Shown: positions 24,801 to 35,295, counted from the first letter of the stretch. The stretch: DNA of 64,000 bases from Gammaproteobacteria bacterium (GCA_014337915.1 QUBU01000002.1:1-64000), one strand, 5' to 3'. Made by a program: numbers and translations. Notes: generated by a model from the sequence alone, not told the origin.

Positions 24801-25792
24801 ACGCGCGGGTTGCGGCCATGCAACGGCGTGAGTTCCTCGCCGCGGGTGTCGGTGCCTTCGGCGCGGCCGCGCTGGCCAGCGCGACGCTGGCGCGTGCGGA
24901 TACCGCGGCAGTGGCCGGAACCGGCCGCGGTGCCGCGCTGGCCGGTCCCTACCTGGACCTGCGCACCGGCAAGGGTAACCAGCTGGCTTTCGCCCGCATC
25001 CAGGGCGATCTCGACTTCGGCAGGCAGAAGTACGGCTGGTACAAGGGCTACGTGACGGCAGTCCGGCCAGACCGCAAGATCGACGACCTGTTCGGCTTCG
25101 AGGGTTTCGGCGCGGTAAAGCTCGAGCAGCTGCCCGATGGGCGCATCCGCCGCATCCTGCGCGAGGTGGGCCTGTACACCGACCTGAAGAGCGGCGAGGT
25201 CCTCGAGGAGTGGCGCAACCCGTATCTCGGCGAGATGGTGCGCGTGGTTCCGGTGGCCAACGATCCGTTCAATTTCCTCATCGAGGAGTACTTCCCGGAG
25301 CCGCCGCGTTTCGGCGGCCAGAATCAGGAGAAGCCGCCCCGGGTGCCGTTCATCCTGCCCTGGCAGCAGCGCGGCGATCGCCTCGACATGGAGGTGCACA
25401 TCCACCTGCTATATCCGAATGCCCTGCAGCCGGATCGCTGGCCGCGCGAGTCATCGGGTGCCATGGTCCAGGCCTCCGAGTTCTTCGCCCATCATGTGCG
25501 TGTCGCCGACATGCAGAACCCGAAGCTGACGCAGCTGCCATTCCACGGGGTCTGGAACCGCGTGACCCCGTGGCTGCCCTGGATGCTGATGGGCCAGGCT
25601 CCCGGCCATTGCCAGTACGCCTGTTTCATGGGCTCTGGCGAGGCCCTCGACGAGGTCTTCTCGCGCCCGCTGCTCGATTACATCGAGAAACACTATCCGA
25701 AGTACCTGCGGGCACCGGACCACTGGTCCGAGCCGAGTCTCTCCAGTCTGGAGAACTACGCACGCGAGCAGAAGCCAACCCCGGCGCGGTGA
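24797..25792 (+). CDS. DUF1838 family protein, Tat leader (copy 2)
   Basis: Paralogue of the preceding gene, about 331 residues from the GTG at 24797. That start overlaps the upstream stop (GTGA); an ATG at 24818 would begin MQRREFLAAGVGAFG, itself a textbook Tat signal. It keeps the shared blocks GPYLDLRTGKGNQLAFARIQ, EVHIHLLYPNAL, EFFAHHVRVADMQNPKL and NRVTPWLPWMLMGQAPG, but lacks the cysteine lipobox of copy 1 and so would be soluble in the periplasm. A tandem duplication with retained family motifs suggests both work, perhaps as subunits or on successive substrates. Function unknown. Confidence 0.8.
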   Translation: MNARVAAMQRREFLAAGVGAFGAAALASATLARADTAAVAGTGRGAALAGPYLDLRTGKGNQLAFARIQGDLDFGRQKYGWYKGYVTAVRPDRKIDDLFGFEGFGAVKLEQLPDGRIRRILREVGLYTDLKSGEVLEEWRNPYLGEMVRVVPVANDPFNFLIEEYFPEPPRFGGQNQEKPPRVPFILPWQQRGDRLDMEVHIHLLYPNALQPDRWPRESSGAMVQASEFFAHHVRVADMQNPKLTQLPFHGVWNRVTPWLPWMLMGQAPGHCQYACFMGSGEALDEVFSRPLLDYIEKHYPKYLRAPDHWSEPSLSSLENYAREQKPTPAR

Positions 25793-25929
25793 GGCATTTC
25801 GCCACGGCTACCGCCGCGGGCGCAGCGTGTATGCTGCGCGCACCGCGGGGCTGCGTGTAACCCCGGGGAACATTGCCCGGCGCCCGGTGCGCCCCAGCGA
25901 TTGACGGTCGCGAGAGGCGGCCCGGAACC

Positions 25930-27255
25930 ATGAGCCAACAGGCAAAGCGCTTCGGCCCTTTCTGGCTGCAGCCGGACGTACGCGCCGGCCACATGCTGAC
26001 GCTGTTTGCCGGCGCATTCTCCACCATTGGCCTGCTGACCTTCGTGGCGCTTGGTACGCCCTATGTACTGACCGTGTATCTCGGCGTCCCGCAGGGTGAG
26101 CAGGGCGCGGTCAGCGGCTACCTGCACACCTTCCAGGAGGCGATATCACTGCTGGTCTTCGCGCCCCTTGGGGTGATGGCCGATCGCATCGGCCGCCGCC
26201 AGGTCTATGCCGGTGGCCTGGTGCTGATGGGCATCGCCTACGCGCTCTACAGCTTCGCCAGTTCCATCCCCGAGCTGTATGCCTACCGGCTGGTCTACGC
26301 GGTGGGCATCGCCGCCGCCACCGGCATGCTCGGCACCATCGGTGCGGACTACACCCTGGAGCGGTCGCGCGGCCTGGCCGTGGCGGGCATCGGCGTGCTC
26401 AACGCCCTCGGCGTCATCAGCGTGACTATCGGCCTCGGCCGCCTGCCGCAGTTCTTCGTCGAGCGCGGCGCGAGCGAGGCCGCTGCCGGCCACGATGCCC
26501 ATTTCGTGGTGGCGGGCCTGTGTTTCCTGGTGGCCCTGCTGCTGGCCTTTGGCCTCAAGGGTGGCACGCCGGTGGCGCGCGGCCAGCGCCTGCCGGTGCG
26601 CGAACTGTTCCGCAGCGGCCTCGCCGAGGCGCGCAACCCGCGCATCGCCCTGTCCTATGCCTGCGGCTTCATTGCCCGCAGCGACCTGGTCCTGCTCGGT
26701 ACCTACAGCGTGCTGTGGGGCACCACGGCGGCGGCGTCCAGGGGCATGGATGCGGCACAGGCCATGGCGGAGGGCCGCAAGGTGTTCGCCACCGCCAGTG
26801 CCGCGGCGCTGCTCTGGCTGTTCGTCATCGGCGTGGTCATCGACCGCGTCAACCGCGTCACCGGCATCATCATCTGCATGACCATCGCCTCCATGGGCTA
26901 TCTCGGCACCATGTTCATCGACGATCCGCTGGTGAAGTCGGCCGTGCCGCTGCTGGTGCTGCTCGGCATGGGGCAGATCAGTGCCTTTGCCGGCGCGCAG
27001 ACGCTGATCACCAAGGAGGCGCCGCCGGAGTCACGGGCCTCGGTCATCGGCATGTTCAACATCTGCGGTGCCGCGGGCATCCTCACGACCACCGCCATCG
27101 GCGGCGTGCTGTTCGACCGCATCGGCCCGCATGCACCATTCGTGCTGGTCGGTTGCCTGACCGTACTGCTGATCGGTGCCGCAGTGCTCTGCCGCATCAG
27201 GGCGCCGGGCCCGCTTTCCGACCGCGAGTCACGTTCGGCAGCTCCGGTGCACTGA
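25930..27255 (+). CDS. major facilitator superfamily transporter
   Basis: A 441-residue protein with about twelve hydrophobic segments. The loop 2-3 MFS signature appears as GVMADRIGRRQV. Late segments include MGQISAFAGAQTLITKEAPPE and GMFNICGAAGILTTT. Its substrate cannot be told from sequence. It follows the DUF1838 pair on the same strand after 137 bases and probably moves the product or substrate of that pathway across the inner membrane. The ATG at 25930 is chosen because the upstream in-frame residues are not MFS-like. Confidence 0.85.
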   Translation: MSQQAKRFGPFWLQPDVRAGHMLTLFAGAFSTIGLLTFVALGTPYVLTVYLGVPQGEQGAVSGYLHTFQEAISLLVFAPLGVMADRIGRRQVYAGGLVLMGIAYALYSFASSIPELYAYRLVYAVGIAAATGMLGTIGADYTLERSRGLAVAGIGVLNALGVISVTIGLGRLPQFFVERGASEAAAGHDAHFVVAGLCFLVALLLAFGLKGGTPVARGQRLPVRELFRSGLAEARNPRIALSYACGFIARSDLVLLGTYSVLWGTTAAASRGMDAAQAMAEGRKVFATASAAALLWLFVIGVVIDRVNRVTGIIICMTIASMGYLGTMFIDDPLVKSAVPLLVLLGMGQISAFAGAQTLITKEAPPESRASVIGMFNICGAAGILTTTAIGGVLFDRIGPHAPFVLVGCLTVLLIGAAVLCRIRAPGPLSDRESRSAAPVH

Positions 27256-27265
27256 ACTTTCCGCA

Positions 27266-27282
27266 GGCGCCCTGGCGGCGCC
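27266..27282. terminator. weak hairpin between convergent MFS and copZ genes
   Basis: GGCGCC (27266-27271) and GGCGCC (27277-27282) pair as a 6-bp stem with a 5-base loop in the short convergent gap. No T-run on either side. Confidence 0.25.
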
Positions 27283-27293
27283 CGGCGGCGGCC

Positions 27294-27503
27294 TCAGGCG
27301 CCGACCTGGAAACCTGCGGCAGTGATGGCCTTCTCCAGTGCGGCGCGCTGGATGACCGCCGGGTCGAACTCCACCGCCACCGTGCCCGCGCTGCGATCTG
27401 CCTTGGCCGAGGCCACGCCTTTGTGGCTGGTCAGGGCGTTCTGCACGCTGCGCTCGCAGCCGCCGCAGGTCATACCCGATACCTTGAGTTGCAGTTTCTC
27501 CAT
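27294..27503 (-). CDS. copZ: copper chaperone (heavy-metal-associated domain)
   Basis: A 69-residue single HMA domain. The metal motif GMTCGGC (Cys13 and Cys16) near the N-terminus binds Cu(I), and the fold ends AITAAGFQVGA. It would pass copper to the adjacent CopA ATPase in the cytosol. It lies 28 bases downstream of copA on the same strand, so the two are probably one transcript. Confidence 0.85.
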   Translation of the reverse strand: MEKLQLKVSGMTCGGCERSVQNALTSHKGVASAKADRSAGTVAVEFDPAVIQRAALEKAITAAGFQVGA

Positions 27504-27531
27504 CGCCAGCTCTCCTGCTGTTACGTCGTTT

Positions 27532-29988
27532 TCAGGTTGCCCGGCGCTGCGTCAGGCGGGGACGCCAGCGGCGCAGCAACAGGGAATTGGTGACCACGCT
27601 GACGCTGCTCATGGCCATGGCGGCCCCGGCCATCGCCGGGCTGAGCATGCCGAAAGCGGCCAGCGGGATGCCGATGACATTGTAGATGAACGCCCAGAAC
27701 AGGTTCTGGCGGATCTTGCGGAAGGTGGCACGGCTGGCGCCGATGGCCGCTGCCACCAGGCGTGGATCCGGCCGCATCAGCGTGATGCCCGCGGTCTCCA
27801 TGGCGACATCGGTGCCCGAGCCCATGGCAATGCCGACGTCGGCCGCCGCCAGTGCGGGCGCATCGTTGATGCCGTCGCCGACCATGGCCACCACATGACC
27901 TTCACGGCCGAGTTCGCCGACGATGTCCGCCTTGCCGTCCGGGCGGATGCCGCCACGCGCCTCGGCAACGCCTACCTGGGCGCCGATGACTTCTGCGACC
28001 CGCGGCGCGTCGCCCGACAGCAGCAGGCTGCGGATGCCCATGGCGCCCAGTGCCTGCACCGCCGCCTGCGCCTCGTCGCGCAGCGGATCGGCGATGGCCA
28101 TGATGCCGATGGGGCCCGCGCTGTCGGCGATCCACACCACGGTACGAGCCTGGTCCTGCCACTCGCGGGCACGCACGGCTTCCTTCCCGGTGTCGATGCG
28201 CCGTTTCTCCAGCGAGCGGGCGTTGCCGATCATGATCTCGCGTCCGCCGACGACGCCCACGACGCCGTAGCCGGTGTGGCTGCGGAATTCGCTGACGGGT
28301 TCGGGCCGGATGCCGAGCTCGGCGGCGCGTTCCATGATGGCGCGCGCCAGCGGGTGCTCGCTGCCCTGCTGGACCGAAGCCGCCAGGCGCAGCAGCTCCT
28401 CCTCGCTGCCGCGCAGGGCATGCAGGGCGACGATGCGCGGCCGGCCGGCGGTCAGCGTGCCGGTCTTGTCGAAGACCACGGTGTCGATGCGGTGCGCGCG
28501 TTCCAGCGACGCCACGTCCTTGATGAGGATGCCGGCGCGGGCCGCCGCACCGGTCCCGGTCATGATGGCGGTGGGCGTGGCCAGGCCCAGGGCGCAGGGG
28601 CAGGCGATGACCAGCACCGACACTGCGGCGATCAGCGCATGCTCGAAGCTGCCGTCCCAGGCCATCCAGCCGGCGAAGCTGAGCAGCGCGATCAGCACCA
28701 CCACGGGCACGAACACGGCGCTGACCTGGTCCACCAGGCGCTGCACCGGCGCCTTGCCGGCCTGGGCGTTCTCGACCATGCGGATGATCTTCGACAGCGT
28801 CGAGTCCTCGCCGACGGCGGTGGCCTGCACCTCGAGCAGCCCGGTGCCGTTGATGGCGCCGCCGGTGACCAGCGCGCCGGCGGCCTTCGCCACCGGCAGG
28901 CTCTCGCCGGTGATGAGTGATTCATCGAGTTCGCTGCTGCCGCCGGTGACCCGGCCATCCACGGGCACGCGCTCGCCGGGGCGCACGATGACCAGGTCGC
29001 CGCTGCGCACCTCGGCCACGGGCACCTCGGCCTCGCTGCCATCGGCGCGCCGCAGCCGCGCGGTCTGTGGCCGCAGCTGCATGAGCTGGCGGATCGCGGC
29101 AGTGGTGCCGCGCTTGGCGCGGGTCTCGAGGAACTTGCCGAGCATCACCAGGGTGATGACCACGGCCGAGCCCTCGAAGTACAGGTGGCCCTGCGCGGCA
29201 TCGCCCAGCGTCGCCAGCAGCCAGCTGCTGTAGGCCCAGGCGGCGCTGGTGCCCAGCGCCACCAGCACGTCCATGTTGCCGGAGCGGGCGCGCAGCGCCT
29301 TCCAGGCACCGCGATAGAAGCGCGCTCCGCAGACGAACTGCACCGGGGTCGCCAGCAGGAACTCCAGCCAGGGGGGCAGGTGGACGTGCAGGCCGGCCAT
29401 CATCGCCGTCATCTGCGCCACCATCGGCAGGGTGAGGACGGCGGCGGCGACCAGCATCAGCAGCTCGCGGCGGACGGCCGCCGCATCGGCGGCCCGGCGT
29501 TCCTCGTCGGCTGCGGCGCGGTCAGCCGCGGCGCTGCCGATGCGGGCCTCGTAGCCGGCAGCGGTGACCGCGGCTGCCAGCGCCTCGACGCTGACGATGC
29601 CGGCCAGGCCGCTGACGTCGGCGCGCTCCAGGGCGAGGTTGACGTTGGCCTCGACCACGCCGGGTACCGCCCGCAGGGCCTTTTCCACCCGGTTCGAGCA
29701 GGCGCTGCAGGTCATGCCGACGATGGGGAAGGACCAGGACTGGCGTGGCACGGTGAAGCCGGCCCGCGTGACCGCTTCGGCCACGCCCGCGGCGCTGGTC
29801 TGCGCCGGATCGAAGCTGACCGCGGCGCGCTCGAGGGCGAAGTTGACGCTGGCCTGGCGCACGCCTGGTGCCTTGCCGAGTGCGCCTTCCAGGCGCACGG
29901 CGCAGGCGCCGCAGGTCATGCCGGCGACCGGCAGGTCGACCCGGGCCGTGTCCGGCGGGCTGGCGGGACTGGGCATGCTGCTGGCCAT
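27532..29988 (-). CDS. copA: Cu(I)-exporting P1B-type ATPase
   Basis: An 818-residue inner-membrane pump that exports Cu(I). Two N-terminal HMA domains carry GMTCGAC (Cys26, Cys29) and GMTCSAC (Cys94, Cys97). The membrane ion site is [13 protein letters not shown] (CPC motif). Cytoplasmic motifs are ITGESLP (actuator), DKTGTLT (phosphorylated Asp), EHPLA (HP motif) and [10 protein letters not shown]. The ATG at 29988 begins the first HMA domain after a short linker; ATG at 29976 is an alternative. A dyad upstream may be its operator. Confidence 0.95.
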   Translation of the reverse strand: MASSMPSPASPPDTARVDLPVAGMTCGACAVRLEGALGKAPGVRQASVNFALERAAVSFDPAQTSAAGVAEAVTRAGFTVPRQSWSFPIVGMTCSACSNRVEKALRAVPGVVEANVNLALERADVSGLAGIVSVEALAAAVTAAGYEARIGSAAADRAAADEERRAADAAAVRRELLMLVAAAVLTLPMVAQMTAMMAGLHVHLPPWLEFLLATPVQFVCGARFYRGAWKALRARSGNMDVLVALGTSAAWAYSSWLLATLGDAAQGHLYFEGSAVVITLVMLGKFLETRAKRGTTAAIRQLMQLRPQTARLRRADGSEAEVPVAEVRSGDLVIVRPGERVPVDGRVTGGSSELDESLITGESLPVAKAAGALVTGGAINGTGLLEVQATAVGEDSTLSKIIRMVENAQAGKAPVQRLVDQVSAVFVPVVVLIALLSFAGWMAWDGSFEHALIAAVSVLVIACPCALGLATPTAIMTGTGAAARAGILIKDVASLERAHRIDTVVFDKTGTLTAGRPRIVALHALRGSEEELLRLAASVQQGSEHPLARAIMERAAELGIRPEPVSEFRSHTGYGVVGVVGGREIMIGNARSLEKRRIDTGKEAVRAREWQDQARTVVWIADSAGPIGIMAIADPLRDEAQAAVQALGAMGIRSLLLSGDAPRVAEVIGAQVGVAEARGGIRPDGKADIVGELGREGHVVAMVGDGINDAPALAAADVGIAMGSGTDVAMETAGITLMRPDPRLVAAAIGASRATFRKIRQNLFWAFIYNVIGIPLAAFGMLSPAMAGAAMAMSSVSVVTNSLLLRRWRPRLTQRRAT

Positions 29989-30026
29989 GGCGTTGATGGT
30001 AGTCCCCGGCCCGGGGGCCGGCAAAT

Positions 30027-30046
30027 GATAGTGGCTCGAAACTATC
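30027..30046. promoter_or_regulatory. inverted repeat upstream of copA (possible metal-regulator operator)
   Basis: GATAGT (30027-30032) and ACTATC (30041-30046) are perfect arms with an 8-base spacer, 39 bases upstream of the copA start. On the copA strand an arm overlaps a TATCAT box that could be the -10. It does not match the CueR or CsoR operators I know. Confidence 0.45.
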
Positions 30047-30076
30047 CTGCCGTGATGGGGCCTGGCGGTGCCGCTT

Positions 30077-30865
30077 TCAAGGGCGCCGGTCCTGGCCCGG
30101 CAGCGCCGGATGGCGCGAGGACAGTGCGATGCGCCGCGGCCGGCTGTGGAAGATGCGCAGGTACTCGCCGAATACACTGCGCCCCAGCTCCAGGGACTCA
30201 TTGATATGCGTACCGGTCTCCGCCTGGATACGCGCCGGCGCGAAGCCCGGACCCAGGCAGTCGATCTCGCGGGCCATCACCGGGGTGTGCAGCCAGCGCG
30301 AGATCAGCGCCTCGTCGACCTCGAGGTGGAACTGCAGTGCATAGACGTTGTCGCCGTAGCGGAAGGCCTGGTTGCTGCAGGCGCTGGAACTGGCCAGGTG
30401 CACGGCGCCAGCCGGAATCTCGAAGGTGTCGCCATGCCACTGGAAGATCTTGCGCGTGCCGCCGAAGTGGCGAAACAGCGGATCCTGCAGGCCGGCGGCG
30501 GTGGGCGTGACGTCGTACCAGCCGATTTCCTTGACCGGATTGGCGGTGACGCGGGCACCGAGGGCACGCGCAATCAGCTGCGCGCCGAGGCAGATGCCGA
30601 GCACCGGCATGCCGCTGTCGATGGCTTTGCGGATGGCCGCCACTTCCACGCCCAGGTGCGGGTGGCGGGCGGTCTGGTCGCAGTTCATCGGGCCGCCGAG
30701 GACGACGAGTCCGTGGTAGCTGCTGATGTCCGGCACCGCATCCGGCTGGCGCCCGAAGTTCAGGTAGCGGAGGCGGTAGCCCGCCTCCCGCAACATCGGG
30801 TCGAAGCTGCCGAGGATCTCGTGCGGGACGTGCTGGAAGATGAGGATGCGGCGCATGGTGCCCAT
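30077..30865 (-). CDS. class I glutamine amidotransferase-like protein (GMP-synthase-like)
   Basis: About 262 residues forming a stand-alone class I glutamine amidotransferase domain. The nucleophile Cys is in [14 protein letters not shown], the catalytic His-Glu pair is in [10 protein letters not shown], and VVLGGPMNC marks the oxyanion strand. There is no synthase domain, so it may act on a small gamma-glutamyl compound or as a subunit of an unknown amidotransferase. The start at 30865 ([10 protein letters not shown]) or 30856 (MRRILIF) is undecided, as neither has a clear ribosome-binding site. It ends in the copA upstream region and is divergent from the fleQ-like gene. Confidence 0.8.
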   Translation of the reverse strand: MGTMRRILIFQHVPHEILGSFDPMLREAGYRLRYLNFGRQPDAVPDISSYHGLVVLGGPMNCDQTARHPHLGVEVAAIRKAIDSGMPVLGICLGAQLIARALGARVTANPVKEIGWYDVTPTAAGLQDPLFRHFGGTRKIFQWHGDTFEIPAGAVHLASSSACSNQAFRYGDNVYALQFHLEVDEALISRWLHTPVMAREIDCLGPGFAPARIQAETGTHINESLELGRSVFGEYLRIFHSRPRRIALSSRHPALPGQDRRP

Positions 30866-30896
30866 GATATATGTACGGACCGGTCGCGCCAAAGGT

Positions 30897-30925
30897 TTGA
30901 CACTGCCGCAGCTGTCGCTGATGAT
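30897..30925 (+). promoter_or_regulatory. possible sigma-70 promoter for the fleQ-like gene
   Basis: TTGACA (30897-30902), a perfect -35 box, and GATGAT (30920-30925) are 17 bases apart, leaving a leader of about 90 bases before the ATG at 31025. FleQ-type master regulators are usually driven by the housekeeping sigma factor, which fits. Confidence 0.45.
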
Positions 30926-31024
30926 AGCGGCCGGGTCAGGTTCTTCCGTGCGCAATGAGCAGTGCTGTCCAGGACACCCGTGGCTGCGTCCCGGGAGCAG
31001 GGCGGCCATCCGTGGCAGGTGTCC

Positions 31025-32164
<1,140 letters not shown>

Positions 32165-32181
32165 GCAGTGCCGGGGCGGCG

Positions 32182-33708
32182 TCAGGCCGCTTTGATCTTG
32201 TCGTAGCTGGTGTGCCGGTTGCGGCCGTTGCGCTTCGAGTGGTAGAGCGCGGCATCGGCGGCCGCGAGCAGTTCCTGCGAGGTGGCGAAGGACGACTTGC
32301 CATCGCGGCTGGCAATGCCCAGTGACAGCGTGATGGAGAAAGTATTGCCATTGCCATTGTCCACCCGGGTCTCGCGCGCCCTCTGCACCAGGCGCTCGGC
32401 GACCGCCTCGACCTGTGGCGTATCGGCCCCAGGCAGCAGCAGCACGAATTCGTCGCCGCCATAGCGGGCGACGATGTCGGTGTCGCGCAGCGTGCTGACC
32501 AGCAGCGTGGCCACGGTCTTCAGCATGGCGTCGCCGCTCTGGTGCCCGTGGGTGTCGTTGATGCCCTTGAAGTGGTCGAGGTCGACGAACACCACCGACA
32601 GCGGCCAGCGGTTCTTGGCGGCCGCGGCGAACTCGCGCTCCATGGCTTCCTCGAAAGCGCGCCGGTTGAATACGCCGGTGAGGCCGTCACGCTCGCTCTC
32701 CACTTTGAGGACGGAGTTCTCGGCCTTGAGCTTCGACTTCTGGTTCTCCAGATCGCTGTTCCTGTCGATCTGGTAGAGGTTGCGGACCATGAGGATCTCT
32801 TTCGCCGATTCGACGATGTCCTGCAGCTGGTCGGCCGGGAACAGCTGCAGGTCGAACAGGCCCTCGGCCACCGGGATCTGCTCGCGGATGATGCCGAACA
32901 TTTCGGCCAGCCGGTTGGGCAGGATGCCGAGGTGGCGCTGGGCCTGCTGGCCGGCACGGCGGATGCCGGTCTCACTCTGGTCGGTGAGCCAGACATCGGC
33001 CAGGTCGCCGGAGAGCGCGACACAGCGGACGAACTCCCGGTGCTCCGGCTCGACGCCGCCCGCCGTCGGGTCATGGCTGTGCTGCACGCCGCGCAGCAGT
33101 GACGCAGGCATGTTCCAGCTCTTCAGCAGCCAGGTGCCGACCGAGCGGTGGTCGGTTTCCAGGCAGCTCTGCTCGTGCTGGCTGACGCGGCCGTGCTCGA
33201 GCTGGAACGGGGAAATGCCGGCGTAGGTGTCCGGCGCCAGCTTGTCCAGCGCCAGCATGCCAATGTCCTGCAGCAGCGCCGCGAGGAACACTTCCTCGGC
33301 GTCGCGTCGCCCGAACTCGCTGGCCAGCAGCTTGCCCCAGGTGGCGGCGAGGATGGCGCGCTTCCAGTAGGCGTTGAAGTCGAAGCCCTTCGAGCTGTCC
33401 CGGCGCAGGGTGCTCACCAGGGTGAAGGACAGCGCCAGCGTCAGTGTCGCGTTCAGGCCGAGCACGATGAGCGCCTGGCGCAGGTTGTTGCTCTGACGCC
33501 GGCGCGCGTACATGGCCGAGTTGGCGATACGCATCACCTTGGCGGCGATGGCCGGGTCGCCACTGACCGTGTCCGCGACCCTGGCGAGGTCGATCTCCGG
33601 GTCCTGGGCCAGGGCGATGACCTGCATCGCCACCGCCGGCGGTGACGGGAAGCTGGTGCAGGTCTTCAGGCGCTGCAACATTTTTTCCGGGATCTGGATC
33701 TGGCTCAT
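32182..33708 (-). CDS. HDOD-GGDEF protein, probable diguanylate cyclase
   Basis: A 508-residue cytosolic protein. Residues about 5-210 form an HDOD domain (TSFPSPPAVAMQVI, GDPAIAAKVMRIANSA). A linker with a charged coiled stretch follows, then a GGDEF domain with DGLTGVFNRRAF and the intact active motif GGDEF (417-421). An RDTD inhibitory-site motif lies exactly five residues upstream of GGDEF. It should make c-di-GMP and be product-inhibited. The ATG at 33708 starts MSQIQIPEKM; the upstream in-frame ATG is not supported. Its place between the flagellar operon end and the FleQ-like gene suggests a role in the motile/sessile switch. Confidence 0.88.
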   Translation of the reverse strand: MSQIQIPEKMLQRLKTCTSFPSPPAVAMQVIALAQDPEIDLARVADTVSGDPAIAAKVMRIANSAMYARRRQSNNLRQALIVLGLNATLTLALSFTLVSTLRRDSSKGFDFNAYWKRAILAATWGKLLASEFGRRDAEEVFLAALLQDIGMLALDKLAPDTYAGISPFQLEHGRVSQHEQSCLETDHRSVGTWLLKSWNMPASLLRGVQHSHDPTAGGVEPEHREFVRCVALSGDLADVWLTDQSETGIRRAGQQAQRHLGILPNRLAEMFGIIREQIPVAEGLFDLQLFPADQLQDIVESAKEILMVRNLYQIDRNSDLENQKSKLKAENSVLKVESERDGLTGVFNRRAFEEAMEREFAAAAKNRWPLSVVFVDLDHFKGINDTHGHQSGDAMLKTVATLLVSTLRDTDIVARYGGDEFVLLLPGADTPQVEAVAERLVQRARETRVDNGNGNTFSITLSLGIASRDGKSSFATSQELLAAADAALYHSKRNGRNRHTSYDKIKAA

Positions 33709-33769
33709 GGCGTTGGCTCCGGTGGTCGCGTCTGCGGGGGGTGCACTGTCGATCCGGCGTACCCGCGAC

Positions 33770-34171
33770 TCAGTGGACTTCCGTGGCGGCAACGGCAACA
33801 CCCGTCTTCGGGCTGCCGTAGAGCATCTGGATCAGCCGCGCCTCGCTCTGGCCGATGCGGCAGGTTGTCACCAGTTCATCGGTGCTGGCGCCATGGCGCG
33901 ACAGTGCCACCGCCTGGCGCAGCCCGGGCCGCGTGCCGACGGCACCGGCACGCTCGCGTTCGGCCTGCAGTTCCTGCAGCCGGCCGGCGAGGGCGGCGAG
34001 CGCTGCTTCCGCTTCCGCGGCGCGCAGCCCGGCGATCCCGGCCGCGGCCACGGCACTGGCGGCGCGGCGCCTGGCGCGCCAGCCGATGCCGATGGCAGTG
34101 AGTGACAGCAGCAGGCTGCCGGCCAGCACGGCCGCAGCCGTGATCATGATGAGGTTGAAGCTGATGATCAT
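33770..34171 (-). CDS. DUF2802 family membrane-anchored protein
   Basis: A 133-residue protein with one N-terminal membrane segment (about 8-29), an Ala/Glu-rich probable coiled coil (about 35-75), and a C-terminal domain containing LRQAVALSRHGASTDELV and ARLIQMLYG. This is the DUF2802 pattern, commonly found at the end of flagellar/motility operons next to motCD in Pseudomonas and Xanthomonas. Function unknown. It is the last gene of the flhF-to-motD run, 12 bases after a small gene. Confidence 0.75.
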   Translation of the reverse strand: MIISFNLIMITAAAVLAGSLLLSLTAIGIGWRARRRAASAVAAAGIAGLRAAEAEAALAALAGRLQELQAERERAGAVGTRPGLRQAVALSRHGASTDELVTTCRIGQSEARLIQMLYGSPKTGVAVAATEVH

Positions 34172-34183
34172 TGGTCATACCCC

Positions 34184-34399
34184 CTAGGCGAGTTCGTCGA
34201 TGCTGTGTTCATGGTCACCGTGCGCGTTGCCGCCATGGCCCTGCCCCGGCGACGGTCCTGGCCGGACGCGGCCCGGGCTCCGGTCCTGGCCCTCTCCCGC
34301 GCCGCTGCCCTTACTCTGGCCACCGCGCTTGTTGCGGCCTTCGGGGCGACGGGCCCAGTTGCCGGGCATGGGCGGCCTGACCTGTTCGATGGGCGTCAT
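34184..34399 (-). CDS. small hypothetical protein (71 aa) between motD and the DUF2802 gene
   Basis: Starts with an ATG that overlaps the motD stop (ATGA) and is preceded by a strong AGGAGG ribosome-binding site inside motD, which supports real translation. The protein is rich in Gly, Arg, Pro and His, with PPMPGNWARRPEGRNKRGGQ early and an acidic/His tail (HGDHEHSIDELA). No membrane segment or known domain. Probably disordered; a role in motility is inferred from the operon only. Confidence 0.6.
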   Translation of the reverse strand: MTPIEQVRPPMPGNWARRPEGRNKRGGQSKGSGAGEGQDRSPGRVRPGPSPGQGHGGNAHGDHEHSIDELA

Positions 34400-35295
34400 G
34401 GTGCCGCCTCCTGCGTGGCTGCCGTCGTTGCGGGTGCGGTTGCGGGTGCGGGCGTGGCCGGCTGCCGGCTGTTGCCGCCGGCTGCGTCGAGGATCACCAG
34501 CGTGACGCGCCGGTTGCGATTGCGGCCTTCGGCGGTGGCGTTGTCCGCTACGGGCTGGTACTCGCCCTGGCCGGCGACGCTCATGCGCTCGGGCGCGATG
34601 CCGCGTTCCTCGAACAGCCTGACGATGCATGAGGCGCGGGCACCGGACAGTTCCCAGTTGGAGGGGAACTGCAGCGTGCGGATCGGGCGGTTGTCAGTGT
34701 GTCCCTCGACGCGGATGGGGCTGGCCAGCGGCTTGAGGATGGCGGCGATGCTGTCGAGGATCGGCACCGCTTCCGGCTGGATGCTGGCGCTACCGCTCGG
34801 GAACAGGATGTCGGTCTTGATCTCGACCTCTACCCACAGCGGCTTGCGGGTCACGGTGACCAGGTCCTCGCCGATGAGCGCGGCCATTGCCTTCTCGACT
34901 TCATCGGCGACATGGCGCAGGCCCGGACCATCGGCACCGTCGGCCTCGCTGTCGATATCGCGCCCCATCTTGTTGAACTGCTCGACCAGGCTCTTGTCGT
35001 CGCCGCTGACATGGCCGGGCAGCTTCATGGCCTGGGAGGGGGACAGGCCCGCCACGGTGTCGTCGCGGCGCACCTTGACCACTTTGTCGCCGATCTCGAT
35101 GGGCGCAGTGGTCTTCGGCGAGCCGCGGAAGGCGGCGGTCATGGAGTCCGACAGCACGCGGTACTTGCCCTCGTTGACCGAGGACACGGCGTACATCACC
35201 ACGAAGAAGGCCAGCAGCAGCGTGATCAGGTCGCCGTAGGGAATGGCCCAGGCCTCGTGGTTCACGTGATCCTCGTGTTCGTGCCTGCGGGCCAT
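34396..35295 (-). CDS. motD: flagellar stator protein MotD (MotB family)
   Basis: A 299-residue stator subunit anchored to peptidoglycan. A single membrane helix follows AIPYGDLITLLLAFF; Asp22 in PYGD is the proton-carrying residue of MotB proteins. The C-terminal OmpA-like domain (about 150-270) has VEVEIKTDILFPSGSA, VEGHTDNRPI and GRNRNRRV. The last 25 residues are Ala/Pro/Thr-rich. With MotC it forms the ion channel that drives the motor. It follows motC after 21 bases. Confidence 0.92.
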   Translation of the reverse strand: MARRHEHEDHVNHEAWAIPYGDLITLLLAFFVVMYAVSSVNEGKYRVLSDSMTAAFRGSPKTTAPIEIGDKVVKVRRDDTVAGLSPSQAMKLPGHVSGDDKSLVEQFNKMGRDIDSEADGADGPGLRHVADEVEKAMAALIGEDLVTVTRKPLWVEVEIKTDILFPSGSASIQPEAVPILDSIAAILKPLASPIRVEGHTDNRPIRTLQFPSNWELSGARASCIVRLFEERGIAPERMSVAGQGEYQPVADNATAEGRNRNRRVTLVILDAAGGNSRQPATPAPATAPATTAATQEAAP

